DNA of 64,000 bases from Poindextera sp036494815 (GTDB taxonomy: Bacteria; Pseudomonadota; Alphaproteobacteria; Caulobacterales; Caulobacteraceae). Where the stretch lies: contig DASXNV010000053.1 in the NCBI GenBank assembly GCA_036494815.1, positions 7,601 to 71,600 on the forward strand, read 5' to 3'. Position 1 is the first letter of the stretch, and each line of letters opens with the position of its first letter. This document shows, piece after piece, positions 25,211 to 33,602 of the stretch. Under the pieces are notes generated by a model. The model saw only the letters and a list, made by a program, of their open reading frames with translations, did no database searches and was not told where the DNA came from. The translations under genes were made by a program, and so were the position numbers.

Positions 25211-25891
25211 TCAAGGCTCCTCGCGCCAACTCTCAGGAAGGAGCGGACGGAAGCCGGAAAGACGCTCGACATCGATTGTCCAGCTCTTTGCGCCTCGTCC
25301 CGCAAGGAAGACGAGGTGTATCACATTTCCCAGGCCCAAGGCCAAACTCAATTCTTCCGAATCGAACGCACCTAGCAGCCGGGGAGGCTTTTCCAGTCGG
25401 CGGGCGATCTGTTGCAGCTTGCGCCGGCCATCCGCGGCCGCGTCGGACGCCTCGATCAGCCAGGCGGCCTTACCCCCTGCTATAGCCGATGAAACGCCTT
25501 CGAAGCCGAAGGTAAGGTCGCCCGCCCGCCGCGCAAGGCCCAGCCCGTTCAAAATCCGCGCCCGGAGCAATCCTTCGACCTGATCGGCGAGATCCGACGG
25601 CGCCGACAGCTTGGCCTTGGCTGACCGTGAAAAACCGCCCTTGCGCGCCGCCGTCTCCACCGAGGCCCGGTCCGCCGCGACCCAAAGCCCCCGTCCTGGC
25701 AGCTTGCGCGCCACGTCGGGAACCACCACCCCGTCCGGCGCGGCCACGAAGCGGATCAGCGCCGCCTCGTCCATCACCGCGCCCGATACCAGGTCCCGCC
25801 GCAGCCGCGCCGCTTGGGCGAGGGTCGCGGGGCCGGCGGGGGCGGGTTCAGCCGGTTCGGTAGGGGGGGTATCGGTCGCGGGAGGCTCCAT
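25211..25891 (-). CDS. YlxR/L7Ae-type RNA-binding protein (DUF448)
   Basis: This 226-residue protein sits between nusA and infB, the usual place for YlxR. It seems to fuse an N-terminal YlxR domain (residues 25-100: DGVVVPDVARKLPGRGLWVAA, then ARKGGFSRSAKA) with an L7Ae-like domain (residues 110-195: ILNGLGLARRAGDLTFGFEG and AAWLIEASDAAADGRRKL). Both folds bind RNA. The usual Arg-x-Cys motif at the start of YlxR reads RLRRDLVSGAV, without the cysteine. The N-terminus is Pro/Ala-rich and its start codon lacks a clear ribosome-binding site, so translation may be coupled or start elsewhere. Confidence 0.85.
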   Translation of the reverse strand: MEPPATDTPPTEPAEPAPAGPATLAQAARLRRDLVSGAVMDEAALIRFVAAPDGVVVPDVARKLPGRGLWVAADRASVETAARKGGFSRSAKAKLSAPSDLADQVEGLLRARILNGLGLARRAGDLTFGFEGVSSAIAGGKAAWLIEASDAAADGRRKLQQIARRLEKPPRLLGAFDSEELSLALGLGNVIHLVFLAGRGAKSWTIDVERLSGFRPLLPESWREEP

Positions 25892-26015
25892 GGGTTTGGT
25901 GTCGGCGGGGTCCGGTGAAAAGGAACAAGCTAGAAACCCCGCTCATCGCCGCTCCCGGGCTCGGCTGTAGGCCGATCCGAGGATAAACTCCGGCGGAGAT
26001 GAGCGGAAATTTGGC

Positions 26016-27680
26016 TCAGCCTTCTTCAGTCGCGGCTTCAGCTTCAACCTCGAGCGCTTCCTCCGCGCCCTCTTCGGCGAATTCTTCTTCCACCAGCTCT
26101 GGTTCCGGTTCCGGCTCGGCCTCGACCCAGCCCATGGCCACGCGCGCATTCATGATGATCGCTTCTGCGGCGTCGGGGGCCAGGGCGAAGGTTTCCAGCA
26201 CGCCTTTTTCACGCACACGCTCGCCGTTCTTGACCTCGAACCAGCCGCGCAGGTCGTCGGGCACCAAGCCGGCCAGATCCTCCACCGACTTCACATCGCC
26301 TTCGCCCAGGGCCACGGCGATCGGCAGGGTCACGCCTTCGACTTCCAGCACGCCGTCCTCGACGCCCAGGCCCTTGCGCTTTTCGTCCAGCTCGGCGGCT
26401 TCCTTTTCGAGGAAATCACGGGCGCGGGCCTGCAACTCCTCGGCGGTGTCTTCGCCAAAGCCTTCAATGGACGAGATTTCGTCGGCCTCCACATAGGCGA
26501 CGTCCTCGACCGTGGCGAAGCCTTCGGTGACCAGGAGCTGGGCGATCACCTCGTCCACGTCCAGGGCTTCCTGGAACAGGGCGGTGCGCTCGGCGAACTC
26601 GCGCTGGCGGCGCTCGCTCTCCTGGCTTTCGGTCATGATGTCGATCTGCCAGCTGGTCAGCTGGCTGGCTAGGCGCACGTTCTGGCCGCGGCGGCCGATG
26701 GCCAGCGACAGCTGCTCGTCGGGCACCACCACCTCGACCCGCTCGTCCTCTTCGTCCATCACCACCTTGGTGACTTCGGCCGGGGCCAGGGCGTTGACGA
26801 GGAAGGTCGCGTCGTCCGCCGACCAGGAAATGATGTCGATCTTTTCGCCTTGCAGCTCGGCCACCACCGCCTGGACGCGGCTGCCGCGCATGCCGACGCA
26901 GGCGCCCACCGGATCGATGGAGCTGTCGTTGGAGATCACCGCCATCTTGGCGCGGCTGCCCGGATCGCGGGCGATGGCCCGGATTTCGATGACGCCGTCA
27001 TAGACTTCCGGCACTTCCTGGGCGAATAGCTTGGCCATGAAGCCGCCGTGAGCGCGGCTCAGCATGATCTGCGGGCCCTTGGCCTCGCGGCGCACGTCAT
27101 AGATGTAGCTGCGGATACGGTCGCCGACCTGGAAGTTCTCGCGTGGAATGGCCTGGTCGCGGCGGACGATGCCTTCGCCACGGCCCAGATCGACAATGAT
27201 GTTGCCATACTCGACGCGCTTGACCACGCCGTTGACGATCTCGCCCACGCGGTCCTTGAATTCTTCGTGCTGGCGCTCGCGCTCGGCTTCGCGGACCTTG
27301 CCGGTGACTACCTGGCGGGCCATCTGGGTCTGCACCCGGCCGATCTCGAACGGCGGCAGAATTTCCGTATAGGTCTTGCCGACCACGGCGTCCTTGTCGT
27401 CGCGCTTGGCGTCGGCCAGGCTCTTGAAGGCGCAATCGTTCTCGATCACCTCGGCGTCGTCGACCACGGTGACCACGCGGGTGATGGTGGTTTCACCGCT
27501 CTTGGGGTCCATATGCACGCGGATGTCGTGCTCGGCGCCGTAGCGGGCGCGGGCGGCCTTCTGAATGGCTTCCTCAATCGCCTCGATCACGACCTCACGG
27601 TCGATCGACTTTTCGCGGGCGACCGCCTCGGCGATTTGCAACAACTCCTGCCGATTGGCGGAAATGCCGGTCAGGGCCAT
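26016..27680 (-). CDS. nusA: Transcription termination/antitermination protein NusA
   Basis: NusA binds RNA polymerase and nascent RNA and modulates pausing, intrinsic termination and antitermination. The 554 residues give the full domain order: N-terminal polymerase-binding domain (1-130), S1 domain (VGEIVNGVVKRVEYGNIIVDL), two KH domains with EVYDGVIEIRAIARDPGSR and PVGACVGMRGSRVQAV, and C-terminal acidic repeats (ATVEDVAYVEADEISSIEGF). The last 30 residues are almost wholly Glu/Ala, a feature often seen in alphaproteobacterial NusA. The gene starts five bases after rimP ends. The operon leader carries an intrinsic-terminator hairpin, which may let NusA control its own synthesis. Confidence 0.97.
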   Translation of the reverse strand: MALTGISANRQELLQIAEAVAREKSIDREVVIEAIEEAIQKAARARYGAEHDIRVHMDPKSGETTITRVVTVVDDAEVIENDCAFKSLADAKRDDKDAVVGKTYTEILPPFEIGRVQTQMARQVVTGKVREAERERQHEEFKDRVGEIVNGVVKRVEYGNIIVDLGRGEGIVRRDQAIPRENFQVGDRIRSYIYDVRREAKGPQIMLSRAHGGFMAKLFAQEVPEVYDGVIEIRAIARDPGSRAKMAVISNDSSIDPVGACVGMRGSRVQAVVAELQGEKIDIISWSADDATFLVNALAPAEVTKVVMDEEDERVEVVVPDEQLSLAIGRRGQNVRLASQLTSWQIDIMTESQESERRQREFAERTALFQEALDVDEVIAQLLVTEGFATVEDVAYVEADEISSIEGFGEDTAEELQARARDFLEKEAAELDEKRKGLGVEDGVLEVEGVTLPIAVALGEGDVKSVEDLAGLVPDDLRGWFEVKNGERVREKGVLETFALAPDAAEAIIMNARVAMGWVEAEPEPEPELVEEEFAEEGAEEALEVEAEAATEEG

Positions 27681-27685
27681 GGGAC

Positions 27686-28237
27686 TTACTCCTCGTTTGC
27701 GTCTTCAGACGCCCGTTCGTGTTCCAGCCGAGCTTGGCGTTGGTCGGCGCCGCGCTTCATCAGTTCGTCGTTCAGGATCAGCTTGGCGTCGATGACCCAG
27801 GCGAAGGGGACGAGAGCGGTCTCTTCCTCGCCTTCCAGATTGATCGCCACATTGTCGCCGTCAACGCCGGCCAGTTCGCCGCGGAACCGTTTGCGGCCAT
27901 CGGCCAGGCGGTCCAGCTCCATGCGGGCTTCGCAACCTTCATAGGTGGCGAAGTCCTTGAGCCGGGTCAGCGGCCGGTCGATGCCAGGGCTGGAGACTTC
28001 CAGCAGATAGTCGCCCGAGATCGGGTCGGCGGCGTCCATCACCTCGGACACAGCGCGAGACAGGCGCGCGCAATCCTCGACCTGCATCTCGCCGTGGACG
28101 TCCTCGGCCATGATCTGCAGGCGCCGCGATTGGGTGCCCCCGATCAGGCGCAGCCGCACGATCTCATAGCCCGCGGCCTCGGCCACCGGGTCCAGCAGTT
28201 CCAACAGAGAACGGTCTTCCTGCGTTTTGCCGCGCAA
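27686..28237 (-). CDS. rimP: Ribosome maturation factor RimP
   Basis: RimP assists 30S subunit assembly. The 183-residue protein has the two-domain architecture: N-terminal LLDPVAEAAGYEIVRLRLIG with LQIMAEDVHGEMQVEDCARLSR, then DPISGDYLLEVSSPGIDRPLT, and the SH3-like C-terminal half (FRGELAGVDGDNVAINLEG). The start is TTG at 28237, chosen because GAGGA precedes it by four bases and the family N-terminus begins there. It opens the operon rimP-nusA-ylxR-infB. The terminator hairpin just upstream ends about ten bases from the ribosome-binding site. Confidence 0.95.
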   Translation of the reverse strand: MRGKTQEDRSLLELLDPVAEAAGYEIVRLRLIGGTQSRRLQIMAEDVHGEMQVEDCARLSRAVSEVMDAADPISGDYLLEVSSPGIDRPLTRLKDFATYEGCEARMELDRLADGRKRFRGELAGVDGDNVAINLEGEEETALVPFAWVIDAKLILNDELMKRGADQRQARLEHERASEDANEE

Positions 28238-28256
28238 GGGTTCCTCGAAAACCAAC

Positions 28257-28286
28257 AAAAAAGCGGCGGGCCTTCCGGCCGCCGCT
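28257..28286 (-). terminator. Intrinsic terminator hairpin in the rimP-nusA leader (candidate attenuator)
   Basis: In the transcribed strand sense, AGCGGCGGCC and GGCCCGCCGCT form a stem of about ten pairs with one bulged base and a GGAA loop, followed by six T residues. It lies downstream of the promoter at 28326-28354 and about ten bases upstream of the rimP ribosome-binding site GAGGA. A terminator here would stop transcription before rimP, so read-through must be regulated or partial. In Bacillus subtilis the same operon's leader contains a NusA-dependent terminator; similar logic here is inference. Confidence 0.8.
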
Positions 28287-28325
28287 CGAAAGCGCCATCC
28301 AGCGCAGACGATCGATGTTGAGGGG

Positions 28326-28354
28326 AATATAGCGCGGGTTATGGGGGTTGTCAG
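28326..28354 (-). promoter_or_regulatory. Sigma-70-type promoter of rimP-nusA-infB
   Basis: On the minus strand, CTGACA (-35, 28349-28354) and TATATT (-10, 28326-28331) are separated by exactly 17 bases. Each matches the consensus in five of six positions. Transcription would begin near 28319, giving a leader of about 80 bases that contains the terminator hairpin. Confidence 0.75.
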
Positions 28355-28396
28355 CCCCCTTCTCACCACGGGGGCCGGCGATGACGGTGAGGGGAG

Positions 28397-29080
28397 CTAA
28401 ACCCGCTCGAAATCAAGATAGACCGGCTTGCAGTCCCCCAGCGCCTTGGTCTCGTAGCGCGTGGTCAGGTGATCCTCGGGCGGCGTGCGCCAATCGTCGG
28501 CCCGTTCGGCCTGCCAGCGGAAATCCGGCGATTGCAGCATCTTTTCCAGGGTCCAGACCGCGTAGGCGTTCCAATCGGTGGCGAAGCGCAGGCGACCGCC
28601 GCTTTTCAGCGCCCGAGCCATGTCGGCGATGGTCTCGGTCTGGATCAGGCGGCGCTTGTGGTGGCGGGTCTTGGGCCAGGGATCGGGGAACAGGATGAAC
28701 AGACGGTCCAGGCTGGCGGGGGCGAGGTCGGCGAGGACTTCGCGCGCATCGCCTTGGCGCACGCGGATATTGTCCAGGCCCTGTTCGTCGATGTGCCGAA
28801 GCGCGCTGGCGACGCCGTTGAGGAAGGGCTCGACGCCCAGGATCAGCAGATCCGGCCGGCGAGCGGCCTGGCTGGCCATGTGCTCGCCGCCGCCAAAGCC
28901 GATTTCCAGCCAGATTTCGGCGGCGTCGGGTTTCAGCGTGCGCGGGTCGAGGGGGCCTTCGGGGATGGCGATGCGTGGCGCCAGGCTGTCCAGCAACGCC
29001 GCCTGCCGCGGCTTAATCGGCCGGGCCTTGATCCGGCCATATGTGCGCAGGGGCGCGTGGATGTCGTTGTCGGCGGTCAT
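28397..29080 (-). CDS. trmB: tRNA (guanine(46)-N7)-methyltransferase
   Basis: TrmB methylates G46 in the tRNA variable loop using S-adenosylmethionine. The 227-residue enzyme shows the SAM-binding loop IWLEIGFGGGEHMASQA, the aspartate-rich region NIRVRQGDAREVL and the signature FILFPDPWPKTRHHKRRL, with the late FATDWNAYAVW. ATG at 29080 (MTADNDIH) is where homology starts. It follows metK, which makes its methyl donor, but a terminator separates them at 29118-29149, so trmB probably has its own promoter. Confidence 0.95.
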   Translation of the reverse strand: MTADNDIHAPLRTYGRIKARPIKPRQAALLDSLAPRIAIPEGPLDPRTLKPDAAEIWLEIGFGGGEHMASQAARRPDLLILGVEPFLNGVASALRHIDEQGLDNIRVRQGDAREVLADLAPASLDRLFILFPDPWPKTRHHKRRLIQTETIADMARALKSGGRLRFATDWNAYAVWTLEKMLQSPDFRWQAERADDWRTPPEDHLTTRYETKALGDCKPVYLDFERV

Positions 29081-29117
29081 GAGGCGATTTTGGGGCCATC
29101 CGCCGAAAAGCGATAGC

Positions 29118-29149
29118 AAAAGCCCTTCCCCCCGACTGAGAGGAAGGGC
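29118..29149 (-). terminator. Rho-independent terminator of metK
   Basis: On the minus strand, GCCCTTCC and GGAAGGGC (8 bp, extendable by two weaker pairs) are followed by TTTT. It lies 15-46 bases past the metK stop and before trmB. Confidence 0.8.
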
Positions 29150-29163
29150 CATTGGTTTAGCTG

Positions 29164-30330
29164 TTACGCCAGACCCTTCAGTTCGCCCACCAGATCGGTG
29201 GCTTCCCACGAGAACCCGCCGTCGGCCTCGGGCGTGCGGCCGAAGTGGCCGTAGGCGGCGGTGCGGGCATAGATGGGGCGGTTCAGCTTCAGGTGCTCGC
29301 GGATGGCGCGGGGCGTGCCGCCGCCCACCAGTTCCGGCAGCACCTTTTCCAGCTTGGCCGGGTCGATGTTGGCTGAGCCGTGTAGGTCCACATAGAAGCT
29401 GAGCGGCTTGGACACGCCGATGGCGTAGCCGATCTGGATGGTGCAGCGATCGGCTAGGCCGGCGGCGACCACGTTCTTGGCCAAATAGCGGCAGATATAG
29501 GCGGCGGAACGGTCGACCTTGGTTGGATCCTTGCCGGAAAAGGCGCCGCCGCCATGGGGCGCCGCGCCGCCGTAAGTGTCGACGATGATCTTGCGCCCGG
29601 TCAGGCCGCAGTCGCCGTCAGGGCCGCCGATGACGAAATTGCCTGTGGGGTTTACGTGCCACTCGGTCTCGGCCGTGATGAAGCTCTCGGGCAGGACGCC
29701 GCGGATATAGGGCTCGACCAGGGCGTGGATGTCGGCGGGGGTGTAGCCTTCCTTGTGCTGGGTCGAGAGCACGATGGAGGTGGCGCGCACCGGCTTGCCG
29801 TCCTGATAGAGCAGGGTGACCTGGCTCTTGGCGTCCGGCTCCAGTTCAGGGCGCTCGCCCGAATGGCGGGCTGCGGCCAGGACTTTGAGGATGTTGTGCG
29901 AATATTGCAGGGTCGCCGGCATCAGCTCCGGCGTCTCGTTGGTGGCGTAGCCGAACATGATGCCCTGGTCGCCCGCGCCTTCGTCCTTGTTGCTGGTCGA
30001 GTCGACGCCCATGGCGATATCGGCCGACTGGGCGTGCAGGTGGCATTCATAGGCGGCGTTCTTCCAGTGGAAGCCGTCCTGTTCGTAGCCGATGTCCTTG
30101 ATGGCGGCGCGGACCTTGTCTTCCAGGCCCTCGACCACGCCGTCGGGGCCGCGGACTTCGCCGGCCAGGACGATGCGGTTGGTGGTCACCAGGGTCTCGC
30201 ACGCCACCCGCGCCACGGGATCCGCGCCCAAAAAGGCGTCGACCACGGTATCGGAGATGCGGTCGGCGACCTTGTCCGGATGACCCTCCGACACGGATTC
30301 GCTGGTGAACAGATAGGAGGATCGGGCCAA
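29164..30330 (-). CDS. metK: S-adenosylmethionine synthetase
   Basis: MetK makes SAM from methionine and ATP. The 388-residue protein has the expected motifs: SEGHPDKVADRISD (N-terminal ATP/metal site), GAGDQGIMFGYA (second signature), and GGGAFSGKDPTKVDRSAAY (third signature). Length is standard. The promoter region carries a strong palindrome that fills the -35/-10 spacer, implying repression. The upstream XRE regulator gene on the same strand ends about 235 bases before it. The downstream terminator closes a single-gene unit. Confidence 0.98.
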   Translation of the reverse strand: MARSSYLFTSESVSEGHPDKVADRISDTVVDAFLGADPVARVACETLVTTNRIVLAGEVRGPDGVVEGLEDKVRAAIKDIGYEQDGFHWKNAAYECHLHAQSADIAMGVDSTSNKDEGAGDQGIMFGYATNETPELMPATLQYSHNILKVLAAARHSGERPELEPDAKSQVTLLYQDGKPVRATSIVLSTQHKEGYTPADIHALVEPYIRGVLPESFITAETEWHVNPTGNFVIGGPDGDCGLTGRKIIVDTYGGAAPHGGGAFSGKDPTKVDRSAAYICRYLAKNVVAAGLADRCTIQIGYAIGVSKPLSFYVDLHGSANIDPAKLEKVLPELVGGGTPRAIREHLKLNRPIYARTAAYGHFGRTPEADGGFSWEATDLVGELKGLA

Positions 30331-30393
30331 GGGGGCAGCTCCATACGTGCAAGGCCGCGCGCACAGTCGGCGGGCGCTAGGGGATACTGCCAG

Positions 30394-30422
30394 ACCATAT
30401 AAAGATATGTTTATATCCGCAA
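30394..30422 (-). promoter_or_regulatory. metK promoter with overlapping operator palindrome
   Basis: Read on the minus strand, TTGCGG (-35, 30417-30422) and TATGGT (-10, 30394-30399) are 17 bases apart. The plus-strand 20-mer ATATAAAGATATGTTTATAT (30397-30416) fills the gap; its 7-bp arms ATATAAA/TTTATAT are perfectly inverted. I recall similar sites being assigned to the ArsR-family SAH sensor SahR upstream of methionine-cycle genes; no regulator is proved here. Confidence 0.6.
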
Positions 30423-30566
30423 GTCATCGCCGCGCCGGGCGCAAGTTCGACTTGGCGCGCAGGTGGCCCCCAGTGTGCGGGCGCTTCGACCGGGCGCAAC
30501 TGATCAGCGCCTAACTATCTGATATGAAACCATCTTCAGGCCGGATCGGCCCAAGGTCGGCGACCG

Positions 30567-31004
30567 TCAGGTCGAAACAGCGTCCGCGTCCTCGGCTTCC
30601 GCTAGGGAGCGGATCAGATCCACCAGGCGCCGGCGGATTCGGCGTTGGCTGATCTTTGGGAACAGGTTGGCCAGATCGGCGCCCTCCTGGGTCATCAGGA
30701 ATTCGTGGGCGTAGCCTTGGCTGACCGTTTCGCCGCCTTCGCCTCGCCCCGTGGACGGATCGGTCAGGCCCTCGAAGAACCAGCCGATGGGAACGCGCAA
30801 GGTTCTTGCGATCTCATACAACTTGGACGCGCTAATGCGATTCGCGCCCCGCTCGTATTTCTGAACCTGCTGAAAGGTCAGCCCAAGGGTTTCAGCCAGT
30901 TTTTCCTGGCTGATCTTTAGTTCCTTGCGTCTTAGCCGCACCTGCAGGCCGACATGAACATCAATGGGGTTGGGCGTCCGGTCGTTTTCCATCCTATCAT
31001 TCAT
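30567..31004 (-). CDS. XRE-family transcriptional regulator
   Basis: The 145-residue protein has a Cro/CI-type helix-turn-helix in residues 15-75: VGLQVRLRRKELKISQEKLA, then ETLGLTFQQVQKYERGANR and ISASKLYEIARTL. The C-terminal 65 residues have no named domain but end in a basic-acidic helix (QRRIRRRLVDLIRSLAEAE). The same gene stands upstream of metK in the Caulobacter group, as I recall. It might regulate metK or act as a general cell-cycle or stress regulator; neither is shown. Start at 31004 is likely; the second methionine (residue 5) is possible. Confidence 0.85.
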   Translation of the reverse strand: MNDRMENDRTPNPIDVHVGLQVRLRRKELKISQEKLAETLGLTFQQVQKYERGANRISASKLYEIARTLRVPIGWFFEGLTDPSTGRGEGGETVSQGYAHEFLMTQEGADLANLFPKISQRRIRRRLVDLIRSLAEAEDADAVST

Positions 31005-31083
31005 CTCTCGACGGGCTTTCCGCTCTTGGGGTCTTGGGCGCCCCTGGTGCGAATAGTTGAGCCAGTCCCTTCGACCTGTCGAC

Positions 31084-32682
31084 CTAAATTGCTGATCTTG
31101 TCGGCCGAATGCGACGATAAGATGCGAACGCAGCCGCCGCCGACACCAGAAGCATCATTCCATAGAGGCTATTTCCGTGCCCGAAGAAGGGCGTGGGGTC
31201 CAGCGCGGGCGGCAGGGGTGCGTCGATCACGCCCATTTTGCCCTGGCCCAGGCTCTCGCCCGGAACCACGCGGCCATAGGCGTCGATGATGGCCGAAACG
31301 CCGGTCGGTGTGGCCCGCACCAGAGGCAGGCCCTCTTCGATGGCGCGATAGCTGGCCAGGTTCAGATGTTGGACCGGTCCGTAGGTGTGACCGAACCAGG
31401 CGTCGTTGGAGACATTGACGATCCACGCCGCCCGCCCGCCAGTTTGGGCGCCCTCGCGGGTGAAGCCGGGAAACAGGCTTTCGTAGCAGATGAGGGGCTG
31501 CACCGCCGGGATGCCGGGGGCGCGCATCGGGCGGGGCCTTGGGCCCGAGGTGAAGCCGTCGCCCACATGGACCAGGGCCTTGACCCCCAGCCGGCCCATC
31601 AGGCTGTCCAGCGGCATATATTCGCCAAACGGAACCAGCCGGAACTTGTCATAGACCCCGGTGACCGCCAGGTCGTCGAAGCCTGCGCGCACGGCCAGGA
31701 CGGTGTTGTAATAGTCGGGTTGTTCCGGTGGCCCGGCGATGCGGTAGGCGCCCACCAGCAAGGTCTGGCCGGGCCGCAGCGCGCGCTGGATGGCCGTCTT
31801 GGTCCAGGTCCCATCGGCCAAATATTCGTTGGCGGCGTCGGGTATGGCCCCCTCCGGCCAGACGACGATATCCACCTTATGGGCCGAGGGCCTTGCGGTC
31901 AGGGCGACATAGCGGCCGAGGATCGAGCGGAACATGCGCTCGTCATATTTGCTCTCTTGCTCCACCTGCGGCTGGACCACCCGCACGATGGGCGCCGAGG
32001 CAGGAATGGGTGCAGCGTGGGTCAGGCGGTGCAGGCCATAGGCGTAGAGCCCGGCGATGGCGCCCACCCCCAGGACCGCCGCGGCCCACACCCGCCTGGA
32101 GCGCTGGATGTCCGCCAGCATGGCCGGCGCGGCCGCGGCCGCCACGGTGATCCAACCCAGGCCATAGGCCCCGACGATGGCCGCCACCTGGGACGGCGCC
32201 GATCCGGCCTTCCAGCTCTCGCCGGCCAGGTCCCAGGGAAAGCCGGTCAGGACATGCCCGCGCAGCCATTCCAGCAGGCAGAAACAGCCGGCGAACACCA
32301 GGACCCGCAGCGCGCCCGAGGGCTGCAAGGCGCGATAGAGCAGGGCCGCCGCGCCCCAGAACAGGGCCAGCCCTCCGGCGAGCAGGGCCACCGCGAACGG
32401 CGCCATCCAGCCCTGATTCTGGGCGTCCACCAGAAACGCCTCGGCCACCCACCAGGTGGAAATGGCGAAATAGGCCAGCCCCGCCAGCCAGCCGCGCCAG
32501 AAGGCGCTGCGCAAGGGCCTGGGCGCGGGGGCCAGGTCCGCCAACCGCATCATCAGGCCATAGCCCAGAAGGCCCGGCAGGAAGCCGAACGGCGGAAAGG
32601 CCAGGGCGGTCAGGGCGCCGGCCAGCAGCGACAAGGCCGCGACCGCGAACCCGCGCTGGGAAAGGCCGGCCATGCGGGCCAT
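31084..32682 (-). CDS. lnt: Apolipoprotein N-acyltransferase
   Basis: Lnt adds the third acyl chain to lipoproteins in the inner membrane. The 532-residue protein has about six membrane helices in the first 220 residues, then a periplasmic nitrilase-like domain. The catalytic triad is present: Glu in VVWPEGAIPDA (near 277), Lys in YDKFRLVPFGEYMPL (near 347) and Cys in LICYESLFPG (near 402). A final membrane helix follows. The start overlaps the corC stop (ATGA), so the two are translationally coupled. Confidence 0.96.
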   Translation of the reverse strand: MARMAGLSQRGFAVAALSLLAGALTALAFPPFGFLPGLLGYGLMMRLADLAPAPRPLRSAFWRGWLAGLAYFAISTWWVAEAFLVDAQNQGWMAPFAVALLAGGLALFWGAAALLYRALQPSGALRVLVFAGCFCLLEWLRGHVLTGFPWDLAGESWKAGSAPSQVAAIVGAYGLGWITVAAAAAPAMLADIQRSRRVWAAAVLGVGAIAGLYAYGLHRLTHAAPIPASAPIVRVVQPQVEQESKYDERMFRSILGRYVALTARPSAHKVDIVVWPEGAIPDAANEYLADGTWTKTAIQRALRPGQTLLVGAYRIAGPPEQPDYYNTVLAVRAGFDDLAVTGVYDKFRLVPFGEYMPLDSLMGRLGVKALVHVGDGFTSGPRPRPMRAPGIPAVQPLICYESLFPGFTREGAQTGGRAAWIVNVSNDAWFGHTYGPVQHLNLASYRAIEEGLPLVRATPTGVSAIIDAYGRVVPGESLGQGKMGVIDAPLPPALDPTPFFGHGNSLYGMMLLVSAAAAFASYRRIRPTRSAI

Positions 32683-33602
32683 CAGCGTTCGGCGGCCTTT
32701 TCAGCCGCGGCGACCACCGCAGCTTCGAGCGCGGGCGGGTTCTGTTCGACCCGGCGCACGCGGACGCGCTTGACCCGCCGCGGGTCTGCGTCGGTGATCT
32801 CGAAATCGAAGCCGGCCGGGTGGGCGATGACCTCGCCGCGCTGGGGCACGCGGCCGGCCAGGGCGCTGACCAGGCCGGCCACCGTGTCGATATCCTCGTC
32901 CTGCTCTTCCGTGGCCAGGGCCACGTCCAGGGCCGCCTCCAGATCCTCCAGGGGCGCGCGGCCGTCCGCCTCATAGACGCCGCCCACCCGGGCCACGATC
33001 TGGGCGTGGGCGGCCTCGTCGTGCTCGTCGTCGATTTCGCCGACCACCGCCTCGATCAGGTCCTCCATGGTGACCACCCCGTCGGTGCCGCCGAACTCGT
33101 CGATCACCAGGGCCATGTGGATGCGGCTGGCCTGCATCTTCAGCATCAGGTCGGCGGCGCGCATGGAGCCGGGCACATAGAGGATCTCCCGGCGCAGGCG
33201 GCCCAGCACTTCCTCGTCCGGGGAGGGCTTGAGCCGGTCGTCCACCAGCATCTTGAACACGTCCTTGACGTGAACCTGGCCCACCGGATCATCCAGCGTC
33301 TCGCGATAGATCGGCATGCGGGTATGCTCGGCCTCGAGAAACCGCGCCAACAGGCCCTCGAACGGCGAGGAGATCTCCACCGCCACGATATCGGCGCGGG
33401 GGGTCATCACATCGTCCACCCGCAGGCTCTTGAAGGCCTCGGCCTGGTCGACAATGTCCACGGCGCCGTCCGGGGTCGACGGCAAGGGATGGGCCTCGGC
33501 GTAGCGCTCGGCCTCGCCCTTGCGCCGCCAACGGCGGAACAGGGCGCGAAAGCCCCTGCTGGGCCTGGGGTGGCTGTCGCGGGCGTGGTCTTCGTCAGCC
33601 AT
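32682..33602 (-). CDS. corC: CBS-pair hemolysin/CorC family protein
   Basis: The 306-residue protein has two CBS domains (about 60-190: RVDDVMTPRADIVAVEISS and MKMQASRIHMALVIDEFGGTDG) and a C-terminal CorC/HlyC transporter-associated domain (about 205-290: VYEADGRAPLEDLEAAL). It lacks the membrane DUF21 half found in longer relatives, as CorC does. CorC-type proteins are linked to magnesium/cobalt transport or bind nucleotides; the name is by family. It sits between ybeY and lnt in the conserved envelope/RNA block. Start ATG 33602 (MADEDHARD) overlaps the end of ybeY. Confidence 0.88.
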   Translation of the reverse strand: MADEDHARDSHPRPSRGFRALFRRWRRKGEAERYAEAHPLPSTPDGAVDIVDQAEAFKSLRVDDVMTPRADIVAVEISSPFEGLLARFLEAEHTRMPIYRETLDDPVGQVHVKDVFKMLVDDRLKPSPDEEVLGRLRREILYVPGSMRAADLMLKMQASRIHMALVIDEFGGTDGVVTMEDLIEAVVGEIDDEHDEAAHAQIVARVGGVYEADGRAPLEDLEAALDVALATEEQDEDIDTVAGLVSALAGRVPQRGEVIAHPAGFDFEITDADPRRVKRVRVRRVEQNPPALEAAVVAAAEKAAER

